Assembly (NCBI RefSeq): GCF_030326305.1
Contig: NZ_JACAKB010000024.1
Span: forward strand, 1-49,661
Reading direction: 5' to 3'
Source of the DNA: Myroides odoratimimus
Lineage (GTDB): Bacteria; Bacteroidota; Bacteroidia; Flavobacteriales; Flavobacteriaceae
DNA length: 49,661 nucleotides
Under the pieces are notes generated by a model. That model was not told the DNA's origin and did no database searches. It saw only the letters and a program-made list of their open reading frames with translations. The translations under genes were made by a program, and so were the position numbers. How positions within the stretch are numbered: position 1 is the first letter of the stretch; each line of letters opens with the position of its first letter. Positions 25,057-33,147 of this stretch are shown in pieces.

Positions 25057-25869
25057 ATGAAAGAGATTTTTGAAACCTTTAGTCCTAAGAGTGCTTTAGT
25101 AAAGAAGTATGTGGACTATTACTATTTAGATATAAAGCCGAATAATGAGGTGAGAGAGTATCAATGCTTTCCTCATTATAACAATACGATTTCTATCTAT
25201 GCGTCTCATCAATTAGCTAGTGATGGTTCGATGGCGTTTAATGAAGGAGCAGATGATTATCAGATATTCACTCCTATTAGAGAAGATATACTTCATGTGA
25301 AGCAGGTGGGGAGAGTACACAGAGTCGTTATTGTCTTTCACCCATTGGGGATACAGCAGTTTTATCGCCATTTAAGTTTTGTCAATCTGATTACTGATTA
25401 TAAGTTTATGGAAATAGGCGAATTAGCAGAAGTCTTTGCTACTACTGATGTAGATATTATAACCACATTGCTAGATACAGCGCTAGAGAAGAGATATAAG
25501 CCATTCTCAAATATCCTTCTAGAACAAACAATAGCTTATATCTTTCATGAACAGGATAACTTCTCTGTACAAGAGTTAGCAGATAGACTAGGAGTTAGCA
25601 GACAACATCTAAATAGAGTTTTTAAGGCCAATATGGGAGTGTCTTTAAAGAGGTTTTATGATATCTATTTGTTTAGAAGAACGGTGAACCAGAAACTCTA
25701 TACCTCTCCTGAAGAGAAGTTGACTGATATTGCTTATCGTTTTAACTTTAATGATCAGTCTCATTTGATTAAAACTTATAAAGCGATGACAAATAATTCT
25801 CCTAAAAACTTCTTTGAGAAAGGAACTAAACTAGGAAGCAAAGATACTTTTTGGCATCTAGAGAAATAG
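25057..25869 (+). CDS. AraC-family transcriptional regulator
   Basis: The 270-residue protein has an N-terminal domain of the DUF6597 type (SPKSALVKKYVDYYYLDIK, then FHPLGIQQFYRHL). The C-terminal AraC double HTH contains FSVQELADRLGVSRQHLNRV and KLTDIAYRFNFNDQSHLIKT. The ligand is unknown. Its stop codon abuts a following ATG (TAGATG) in the frame of the downstream esterase, so the two genes are tightly linked and probably co-regulated. Confidence 0.9.
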   Translation: MKEIFETFSPKSALVKKYVDYYYLDIKPNNEVREYQCFPHYNNTISIYASHQLASDGSMAFNEGADDYQIFTPIREDILHVKQVGRVHRVVIVFHPLGIQQFYRHLSFVNLITDYKFMEIGELAEVFATTDVDIITTLLDTALEKRYKPFSNILLEQTIAYIFHEQDNFSVQELADRLGVSRQHLNRVFKANMGVSLKRFYDIYLFRRTVNQKLYTSPEEKLTDIAYRFNFNDQSHLIKTYKAMTNNSPKNFFEKGTKLGSKDTFWHLEK

Positions 25870-25935
25870 ATGTTCCATTTGTACAATTTTAGTATTGTAG
25901 TGTTGTTTACTTTCGCTTTATTAATAATTAGAATT

Positions 25936-27615
25936 ATGAAGGGATATCATGTACTACTAACATTTATGTTTAGTATAGTGTCTTTTGGACAGAATACTTA
26001 CTCTAAGTTGATCAATCAAGCAGATTATTTGTTAGAAGAGCACAAGGATGAACAAAGTAAAAGACAAGCTTTTTCTCTTTATGAAAAGGCGTTTAAGTCA
26101 TTTCCAGACAGTATAACAGCAGCTGATTTATCAGAAATATCAATCATTGCCTCAGAGTTAAAAGAAGCAGATAAAGCCTTTGCTTATCTAGATCGGTTGA
26201 TAAAGATAGAACGGGCACAATACGGCTTCCCTGGTTGGCAAAATGTAACAAACAAAAGTGCTTTAGAGGAATACAAGAACTTATTAGATGATCCTAGATG
26301 GGCTTCTATGATGAGTGAAGCATATGCGTTAAAAGCTAAGTTTGATGTAAATCTAAAAAAGGCAGAGGAAGAATTCTATAAGGTGAAATCTACTAAAGAG
26401 TTAGCCTCTACTAATGGAAAGAAATTATATGAAGAAATCAAAGCGCACAATCCTTATCTGCCTAAAGCAAAACAAGATTATTCTATCAACTTTGCTATAA
26501 ATGATACAGTGAAGACTTCTTTCTTTATTCATTTGCCTAAGAACTATTCTCCAGAGAAGGAATATCCAGTGTTATTCTTTTTGCATGGAGCAGTTAGATA
26601 CAATAATCTTCAAGAGTTTCAGACTAAAGAACTTAGTTTAGGAGGATGGAATAGATACTATACGAAATATGGAGATTTAGATGAGGTAATATTAATATTC
26701 CCAAGTGGAGGTAAGAAGTATAATTGGATGACATCTAATGATGGCTTCTTTATGATACCTGCTATGCTGAGAGAAGTTAAGAAGGCTATTAATGTAGATG
26801 ATAATAAGGTATTTATCGCAGGGCATTCTAATGGAGCGACGGGTTCATTCTCTTATCTGATGAAAGACTCTTCTCCCTTTGCAGGATTCTATGGGTTTAA
26901 TACTCAACCTAAGGTATTCACAGGAGGAACTTTTATAGAGAATATAAAGAATCGTTCTTTTATCAACTTCTCTACAGATGAGGACTATTATTATCCACCT
27001 AACGCAAATGATTCTTTTACAGCGATGATGAATGAGTTAAAGGCTGACTATAAAGAGTATCGATATAACGGTTTTCCACATTGGTTCCCTGAGTTTGATG
27101 AATCAGAACCAGCTTATGAGATATTGTTTAAAGATCTTAAGGAGAGACAGCGCAAGAGTTTTACTAAAGAGCTGACATGGGAGTTTGATGACAATGCTTA
27201 TGGAGGTGTAGATTGGTTGACTAATATCAAATTAGATACACTAGGCCAGAAAGCAGATTGGCATAAAGAACGAAACTTTAAAATTACCAAATGGCTAGAG
27301 TATAATAAAGCTGAAAACCTACAAATGATAGAGGTAGATAAGAATGCCTTCGATATGTTACGTTTATCAGGTAAGACTGTAGCCCGTTATAAAGACAATG
27401 AATTTAGAATAGAAACATCTCGTGTTAAATCCTTCTCTATTGCTATTTCTCCTGAAATGGTAGACCTGAAGAACAAGGTTAAAGTATATGTCAATGGTAA
27501 GTTGTGCTATGATGAGAAAGTAGATTACGATACTACATTTATATTAGATAATTTTGACAAGACTAGAGATAGAAAGACGATTTGGATTAATAAGATTGAT
27601 ATCACAGTAGAATAA
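25936..27615 (+). CDS. Exported alpha/beta-hydrolase (esterase/peptidase-like)
   Basis: From ATG 25936 the product has 559 residues and a clean signal peptide (MKGYHVLLTFMFSIVSFGQ). An in-frame ATG at 25870 would add a second hydrophobic stretch and directly follow the AraC stop codon, so it cannot be excluded. A helical, TPR-like part is followed by an esterase-D-like hydrolase with YPVLFFLHGAVRYNN (oxyanion region), the nucleophile elbow FIAGHSNGATGSFSY at about residues 294-308, and a late His (FPHWFPEF). The C-terminus is beta-rich. It is probably periplasmic or secreted. The substrate is unknown. Confidence 0.8.
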   Translation: MKGYHVLLTFMFSIVSFGQNTYSKLINQADYLLEEHKDEQSKRQAFSLYEKAFKSFPDSITAADLSEISIIASELKEADKAFAYLDRLIKIERAQYGFPGWQNVTNKSALEEYKNLLDDPRWASMMSEAYALKAKFDVNLKKAEEEFYKVKSTKELASTNGKKLYEEIKAHNPYLPKAKQDYSINFAINDTVKTSFFIHLPKNYSPEKEYPVLFFLHGAVRYNNLQEFQTKELSLGGWNRYYTKYGDLDEVILIFPSGGKKYNWMTSNDGFFMIPAMLREVKKAINVDDNKVFIAGHSNGATGSFSYLMKDSSPFAGFYGFNTQPKVFTGGTFIENIKNRSFINFSTDEDYYYPPNANDSFTAMMNELKADYKEYRYNGFPHWFPEFDESEPAYEILFKDLKERQRKSFTKELTWEFDDNAYGGVDWLTNIKLDTLGQKADWHKERNFKITKWLEYNKAENLQMIEVDKNAFDMLRLSGKTVARYKDNEFRIETSRVKSFSIAISPEMVDLKNKVKVYVNGKLCYDEKVDYDTTFILDNFDKTRDRKTIWINKIDITVE

Positions 27616-27623
27616 GACAAGAG

Positions 27624-27648
27624 AGCTAGTATAAATACTAGCTTTTTT
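27624..27648 (+). terminator. Terminator after the esterase gene
   Basis: AGCTAGTA (27624-27631) and TACTAGCT (27636-27643) form an 8-bp stem with loop TAAA, followed by six T. Confidence 0.88.
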
Positions 27649-27668
27649 GGGTTTAATAGGTAGAAACG

Positions 27669-28067
27669 ATGGAGAGAATGTATCAAGATGATGAATTTGT
27701 TTGTGTAGAGTTAAATGGCTTGAGGATAGAGCGCGTGATAACGTGTATGAGTGATGAACGTGATAATGTGATTGTACTTTACTTAAAAGTAGAAGCTTTA
27801 GGTTGGTTTGACTTTTTTATTGACGTGGGTATTGCAGTGATGGAGAAGATAAAAGAAATAGAAGAGGATGATAGTTATATGTACTTAGATAAATCTCAAG
27901 AATTAGAGGCCATAGGAGTGAAGATAAAAGGTATTTATTGCCAGTCTATTAAAAGTAGTTGTCGTCTGACCATAGCATTAGAGAATAATACTAATCTAAT
28001 TTTACAATCAAAGGATATGAGTGATTATGAAAGTGATGTAGAGTTGTTGCTTTTAGATCTTGGGTAA
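27669..28067 (+). CDS. Hypothetical protein
   Basis: This 132-residue protein is acidic, predicted mixed alpha/beta, with no signal peptide. It reads like a small cytosolic beta-rich domain (LNGLRIERVITCMSDERDN, then CRLTIALENNTNLILQSKDM). I do not recognise the family. It lies between a terminator and the DUF6090 gene, so it is probably transcribed from its own promoter. Confidence 0.5.
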   Translation: MERMYQDDEFVCVELNGLRIERVITCMSDERDNVIVLYLKVEALGWFDFFIDVGIAVMEKIKEIEEDDSYMYLDKSQELEAIGVKIKGIYCQSIKSSCRLTIALENNTNLILQSKDMSDYESDVELLLLDLG

Positions 28068-28219
28068 AAGAGGGGCGGCTATCTAATCGGTGGATTAAGA
28101 TATATTATCATTTATACATACTTTTTTTGTAGTACTATTCCCATCTTTCAATTATTTATTTAAATTAGCTTTGACTTTTTAGGAATAAATCATCTCTAAC
28201 TTTAACAAATAATCATTAG

Positions 28220-28786
28220 ATGAAACAAAAGATTAAAAATTATAGTATTCACTTTATTAAAGAGATTATTCCTATCGTGGTGGGTATTCTTATTGCTCTT
28301 TTTATTGATAATTGGAACGCTCATAGAAAAGACCAGGCCTATATCAATCAAGTGTTTTCGACTGTTTACAGTGAGTTAAAAGAATCTAGAGAAGAAATAG
28401 AGTTTATTCTCCCTATACAGAAAGACTTAGTTAAAGCCTTAGAAAAGCACGCTGATAACGAAGAGAAAAGCCTACAACAGATAGTCATGGAGTCTAAGGG
28501 GATCTTCATTCCTCAGATTAAAACAACTGCGTGGCGTTCTATTGCAGCGACTAAGATTGATCTAATTGCTTATGATAAGGTAGCTGCTATGACTAATATT
28601 GAAGACTTAAAACAAATGTTAAGTAATAAGAGTGCTTTTCTAATGAATCTTTTGTATTCTAATATGGATAAGACGGATAAGAGCATCAAACAGACATTTA
28701 AGATGGTCGTATTAGATATTATTCAGACAGAAAATACGCTAGAACAGCGTATAGAGCTGATGGAGAAAGAAGGGGATAAGAAGTGA
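28220..28786 (+). CDS. DUF6090-family membrane protein
   Basis: The 188-residue protein starts with the DUF6090 hallmark: a basic N-terminus (MKQKIKNYSIHFIKEIIPIV), a transmembrane helix (VVGILIALFIDNWN) and the motif NWN..R.....Y. A periplasmic helical domain follows, with WRSIAATKIDLIAYDKVAAM. The function of DUF6090 is unknown. It lies upstream of an S41 peptidase remnant. Confidence 0.75.
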   Translation: MKQKIKNYSIHFIKEIIPIVVGILIALFIDNWNAHRKDQAYINQVFSTVYSELKESREEIEFILPIQKDLVKALEKHADNEEKSLQQIVMESKGIFIPQIKTTAWRSIAATKIDLIAYDKVAAMTNIEDLKQMLSNKSAFLMNLLYSNMDKTDKSIKQTFKMVVLDIIQTENTLEQRIELMEKEGDKK

Positions 28787-28815
28787 TAACTGTGATGTTT
28801 TAATCTAATGTATAA

Positions 28816-29269
28816 CCTAGTGAATTAACTGTTTATGAAGTATGTTTTTTTTATAACTTCATTAAAGATAATCTGATAAGTAAGAACCTTATTCTTGATT
28901 TAAGAAATAATAGTGGAGGAGGATACAAGAGCTCTGCACAGTTTTATAACCTGTTTAAGAAGTTTAAAGGAAATATATGTACTTGTAAATTTTAATACCA
29001 TTAGTAATGCAGAGCAATTCACATTAAAATTGAAGAAATTAAATAATGTGATGGTATTAGGTGATAATACCAGAGGGACGATTACTTATGGTAGAAATTA
29101 TGCTGTAGATAAGGTAAGTCCATCTGCTCTTTTTAGAATACATTTTACGGATCTAAATACACATTGGCGCGAGTATTTACCCTATGAGGGAAAAGGAGTG
29201 ATACCTGATTTCTATTTATCATCTACTGAAGACTGGATAGAACAGGTAGTCAGAAAGTATTGTGAGTAA
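28816..29269 (+). pseudogene. S41 (C-terminal-processing) peptidase remnant
   Basis: Two frames together give the catalytic end of an S41 peptidase. The first (to about 28975) reads NLILDLRNNSGGGYKSSAQF, the substrate-binding strand and glycine loop. The second (to 29269) reads YVLVNFNTISNAEQFTLKLK, with serine in the nucleophile position, then VLGDNTRGTITYGRN and GVIPDFYLSSTED. A frameshift at about 28975-28982 separates them, and the N-terminal PDZ and cap regions are absent. It is therefore a decayed, truncated gene. Confidence 0.75.
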
Positions 29270-29337
29270 CAGTAATGTAAATAGTAGAATGTATAGATAG
29301 TGTTCCTACTATTTACAGTAACGATCTTAATGCGATA

Positions 29338-30180
29338 TTAGTAAAAGTCAACTTCTATCCAGTCTTTTTGGTTAGTTAGAATATCTTGAGAATCTACTAT
29401 TTCATTATTTTTGATCAGCTTTACAGAGATAGTTTGAGGTCGAGTATGCAGTTTAATGATATAAAAACCTTTATCATTAATAGCTATCTTCTCTTTATTA
29501 TTAATGAGAATATGAGTCGTCTTAGTATCAAAAGAGTTTTTGATATGCCCAAATAAAACAAATTCTTCTTCTGTCATATACTGTGGGCTATACTCATTAG
29601 TGTAGTTCTCTAGCATATATTGTTTACTAGATTCTAATCCCAGCTGAATGGTATTCTTTTCAGCATCAATATCGATAGGATAAGGAAGAGTATCTTGTGT
29701 ATCTGACCAATACTTTATTTGAAAACCAAAGGTCTGAGCTTTATTGTTTCGGACATTTAACCTATCTGTAAACCAAGCGTATTCTTGATTTGTAATAATT
29801 TGCTTGGTAAAGAGATCTGATATAAATTTTTTGTATTTCTTCTGTATTTCCCCACCAGCGTGTTGTATGATATAATATAGGTTAGACAGAGATTCATTGT
29901 TTAGGCTGATCTGTTTATCTAAATATGAATCTAGAAGAGGTAAGGCTAATTGTTGATTTTCAATATCAATTTTAGACATTGCTATATAACAGTCAGAAAG
30001 CTCTTTTTGATCACTATTAGGATTAGAGCTGAGTGTTTCACAACGTTTACGGATGTCTTGTTCTTTCTGGAATAGCTCAGGTATAAGTATGTTAGGATCC
30101 TTGTCTTTCAATTTTTGTGAGAATAGCGTACCCAAAGAAAGTATGCAACTAGCTAATAGAATATGTTTTAAAGTGTTCAT
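29338..30180 (-). CDS. Exported DUF6624-like protein
   Basis: The 280-residue protein has a signal peptide (MNTLKHILLASCILSLGTLFSQ). The region around SDLFTKQIITNQEYAWFTDR, with FGFQIKYWSD and YPIDIDAEKN, resembles the DUF6624 pattern seen in the lipoprotein at 17519-18322, though the terminal RR..LGL motif is weak (NTIQLGLESS). An extra C-terminal beta domain is present (residues 200-280). It is probably periplasmic. The function is unknown. Confidence 0.5.
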   Translation of the reverse strand: MNTLKHILLASCILSLGTLFSQKLKDKDPNILIPELFQKEQDIRKRCETLSSNPNSDQKELSDCYIAMSKIDIENQQLALPLLDSYLDKQISLNNESLSNLYYIIQHAGGEIQKKYKKFISDLFTKQIITNQEYAWFTDRLNVRNNKAQTFGFQIKYWSDTQDTLPYPIDIDAEKNTIQLGLESSKQYMLENYTNEYSPQYMTEEEFVLFGHIKNSFDTKTTHILINNKEKIAINDKGFYIIKLHTRPQTISVKLIKNNEIVDSQDILTNQKDWIEVDFY

Positions 30181-30816
30181 TGTGTTTTGATGATGTTGTT
30201 TATGGTGTAATTAAGGATGTTTTTTGATCAGACCAATATAAATAGCGTTTATTTATTCTTCTACGCTGTATTTATAAAGTTTAGAATTGATTTGTATCAT
30301 AATAATGTAATAATAGAGAAAAAAGACCACATGACAATAAGTAAGATGTTGAAATTAATGTGATTACTTAAAAATAGCTCAGTTTTTGCCTATTTACCTT
30401 TGTTAGTATTTCATCTTAGATCCTTTTTTATTATTAGCATAATTATAGCGCTAGATAGGATGTGGACAGCCTCAGTTAATCTAAATTTTAAATAGGAGAA
30501 CAGTCCCTGATCAATAGAAGAAGCATTCATCGACTAACGTATCTTCAACTCCACTATTTACGGGGTATTCTCCACCAATTGTCGAGTAATTTAAGATGAA
30601 CGCACGCTATTACTGGGATCGTAAGGACTATAGAAAACCGATTAAAATAATAATAATATAAAAATCAGCGAGTTATGTTTTTTGGTTATTAAAAAAAGTA
30701 CAAGCATTTTTTAGTTTAAAGTCCCTAAACAGACTAGATACGGAGTCTTTTTCTAAAAATAGTAGAACTAAATAGTAAAATAGGGGTAGTTTAGGCTGGA
30801 TAAAATGAAATTTTTT
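30181..30816. other. Gene-poor interval
   Basis: No intact gene is evident. Around 30525-30660 a plus-strand open stretch containing ARYYWDRKDYRKP could be the decayed 3' end of a lost gene, but no family can be assigned. The rest is AT-rich sequence without clear structure. Confidence 0.4.
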
Positions 30817-30926
30817 CATTGTTGTCCGATAAAAATATGTAACCCAAGATTTGTCAATATAGCATAAAAAAAGAAGCCAGCATGCTGGCTTCTTTTTTTA
30901 CAACATATTTTTACCGGACAACAATG
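30817..30926. mobile_element. 110-bp MITE-like element with internal terminator
   Basis: A 24-bp inverted repeat, 30817-30840 and 30903-30926, matches at 23 of 24 positions (CATTGTTGTCCG(A/G)TAAAAATATGT). It encloses only 62 bp, including a perfect 24-bp palindrome. The long IR, tiny interior and absence of coding sequence fit a miniature inverted-repeat element mobilised in trans. Target duplications were not identified. Confidence 0.6.
30871..30894. terminator. Bidirectional terminator inside the MITE-like element
   Basis: AAGAAGCCAGCA pairs with TGCTGGCTTCTT without a loop (24-bp palindrome), flanked by A7 on the left and T7 on the right, so it works in both directions. Confidence 0.85.
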
Positions 30927-31053
30927 ATAACAAATGTACTAAATAGTTTTTTCATAATAAAGAATCTCAAAATAGATTCTATTTGTCACTAAAAGAAAAA
31001 CTCAATCTACTTTATAAAGTAAAACGCCGAACTGTTAATCTGGAATTTTGGTT

Positions 31054-31500
31054 TTATATTCCTTTCTCTTTAATATCCAATAATTCCCATTGCATTTTCT
31101 CACAGGAGTACCTATAATCATAAGTTGAATAATCACTGCTACTTATAGTAATATTATTGCCTTTTTTAGAAACAAATACACTTGCTATCGTAATCGACAA
31201 AGTATTATATTTTAGAACAATAGGAAGTAATCTAAAAGATTTTATCCCTTGTTTTAATTCAGATTTACGGTACATACTCTTATCAAAAAAAGTAACTTCA
31301 CAGTTATCAATGACTATTTTTGCAAATTGAAAATCTGAAGGAACATTCTCTTTTAAGAAAATAGCTTGTTCTAAATGTTTTTCTAATATATGTTTTTCTA
31401 TACTTTTATTAAGCAATTCATTTAATTGATTAACTGATTGACCATAACAATTTGTAATAGAGATTAGTATTACGGATAATATACTGATTTTAAGCTTCAT
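31054..31500 (-). CDS. Small exported protein; candidate immunity partner of the Rhs toxin
   Basis: The 148-residue protein has a signal peptide or lipoprotein-like start (MKLKISILSVILISITNCYG). The mature part is mixed alpha/beta and contains IVIDNCEVTFFDKSMYRKSE and ISSSDYSTYDYRYS. ATG 31500 is preferred because the first codons of the longer frame (to 31524) overlap the end of the Rhs frame. Only 4 bp separate it from the reconstructed Rhs stop codon (31505-31507). Genes directly after polymorphic toxin genes usually encode immunity proteins, which is the basis for this proposal. No family is recognised. Confidence 0.55.
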   Translation of the reverse strand: MKLKISILSVILISITNCYGQSVNQLNELLNKSIEKHILEKHLEQAIFLKENVPSDFQFAKIVIDNCEVTFFDKSMYRKSELKQGIKSFRLLPIVLKYNTLSITIASVFVSKKGNNITISSSDYSTYDYRYSCEKMQWELLDIKEKGI

Positions 31501-31562
31501 TTTTTTATTTTTTAGGTGTAACAAAACGATTTTGTGGGATGATAGCTACAACACCTGATTTA

Positions 31563-31569
31563 TTATATA
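31563..31569. repeat. Target-site duplication, left copy
   Basis: TTATATA, repeated at 33141-33147, flanks the IS4-family element. AT-rich context allows some ambiguity, but the restored reading frame supports this choice. Confidence 0.75.
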
Positions 31570-33140
31570 CTCAAGTTTCGCACTGATTTCCTTTCACGTA
31601 TTAGTCTGATATTTAAAGTTGTAATTATTGGACAAAAGTCCCAAAGATTCGATATTATCAATTATTCTAGTTATAATATCATGAATATCAATAGACTCTA
31701 CCAATTTTTCCAAAACATCAAGTATTAAGGCTACTACAGCTAATAATCTAACGTTCAATTTGTTTTCAATGTAATCCTGTTTGAGGTCTTTAAATAGACC
31801 TCAAATAGTTTCATAAGCTTCCATTCTATAACGGATACTTATGAGCAAATACTGTACAAATACAATAGTTGTTTGGGCTATCTGAACATCAAAGTTTGTG
31901 GATTGAGCTTTACCAAGTCCAAAAAGCTGTTTAGTTTCTTTGAAGAATACTTCTATTGACCATCGGATGCTGTATATTTCTATTACTTTGACGAATCTTA
32001 ATGATGTATCCGTAGTTATTAATGTATGCCATTTACCATTAACACCTCGTTTTGAAATAAATATTGTAACATCAAGTCCGTCAATAGTAGTTGTATAAGA
32101 GTGATAATAATAGTTGAATTTACGGCATCTTTTAGGTTTTTTATCTTGCTTTTTAAGCTGTGAAATCGTTTTTATCTTCGACTGAACTTCAATCTTACTA
32201 TTGTATTTATACATACCAATAATATGAGTTTTCCCACAGATACTACGTAGTTTTTTGAGTAGACTTATACTTGTAAACCATGTATCTATCAAAATATAAT
32301 CTACTGGTATTTTGCGCTTTATCACTCTTGAAAACATTTGTACTAATACATCTGTCTTCTTTTTGTTGAGTTCTAAATATCTTTTTGCAGCAACGGTTTT
32401 CGAGCATCGAGGCGTCTTTTTTTGAGCTTGACGTTGTTTTGCAGTTAAACCATATTTCAGTTTTGACTTTTTGCTTTCACGGTGTAAACTAAAATCTACT
32501 GGAATAAATACGCTACCATTCTAATATCCTGCTACTAAAATCTTATATCCCAAGTAGAAACTCTTTGATACATGATTGTATATTTTTGAAACACCTTCAA
32601 TTGTTTTACCTGTTTTAGCAAGGTCAGAATCATCAAAAATCAAGCATTTTGTAGCACCTTTTTCAGGTGTAAAAAGCTCTTCTTTAAGTAAATATTGCAT
32701 GACAAACTGAAATAAGAATGACCTCCAGTCAATGTTTTGATTCGATAATAGACGGTAGTAAGAATCTTTACCACAGTTATTTATAGCAGTGTCTTTATCC
32801 TTAGATAAAGAAAATACAGAACTAATACCTATAATGGGAAGTATTAAAAGTATGGATATTAAATCCCTAAATGTATACCCCGATTTTTTACACCAATCAA
32901 ACTGTTTTGTGATCTTATTAAAGCCTAATATGTTTAAATGGGAATTTAAATATTCAGTACTCAACCAAACCTTTTTAAATTTCGCTTTTATTTCTTGAAC
33001 TTTAGTAATATCTTCGTAGTGTAGCATGTTTTGTACTTTGTGTGTCGTAACTTAAAGATACAATAAAACCAAGGGATTACCTTGGTTTACATGCTATTTT
33101 TTCACTTCTATAAGCCCCAGTTTTGGGTGCGAAACTTCAG
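31570..33140 (-). mobile_element. IS4-family insertion sequence (1571 bp) in the Rhs gene
   Basis: The ends are CT(C/G)AAGTTTCGCAC inverted repeats at 31570-31583 and 33127-33140 (13 of 14 matching). TTATATA occurs directly outside both ends (31563-31569 and 33141-33147), a 7-bp target duplication. Deleting the element with one copy rejoins the Rhs reading frame exactly. The transposase occupies most of the interior. Confidence 0.88.
31594..33027 (-). pseudogene. IS4-family transposase with two in-frame stop codons
   Basis: A 478-codon frame runs from ATG 33027 to TGA 31594. It carries the DDE signature of IS4: DDSDLAKTG (first Asp), YILIDTWFTS (second Asp) and YSIRWSIEVFFKETK, the Y-(2)-R-(3)-E-(6)-K motif with the catalytic Glu. 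TAG at 32521-32523 (probably from Trp, after KILVAGY) and TGA at 31801-31803 interrupt it without shifting the frame. The element is probably immobile unless complemented. The terminal inverted repeats and target duplication are intact, so decay followed insertion. Confidence 0.88.
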
Positions 33141-33147
33141 TTATATA
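33141..33147. repeat. Target-site duplication, right copy
   Basis: TTATATA, matching 31563-31569 on the other side of the IS4-family element. Confidence 0.75.

Noticed and set aside
28913-28978. ATG 28913 as a true start of a 118-residue protein
   Set aside because: The first 22 codons are the S41 active region read in the wrong frame; the unit is a frameshifted remnant.
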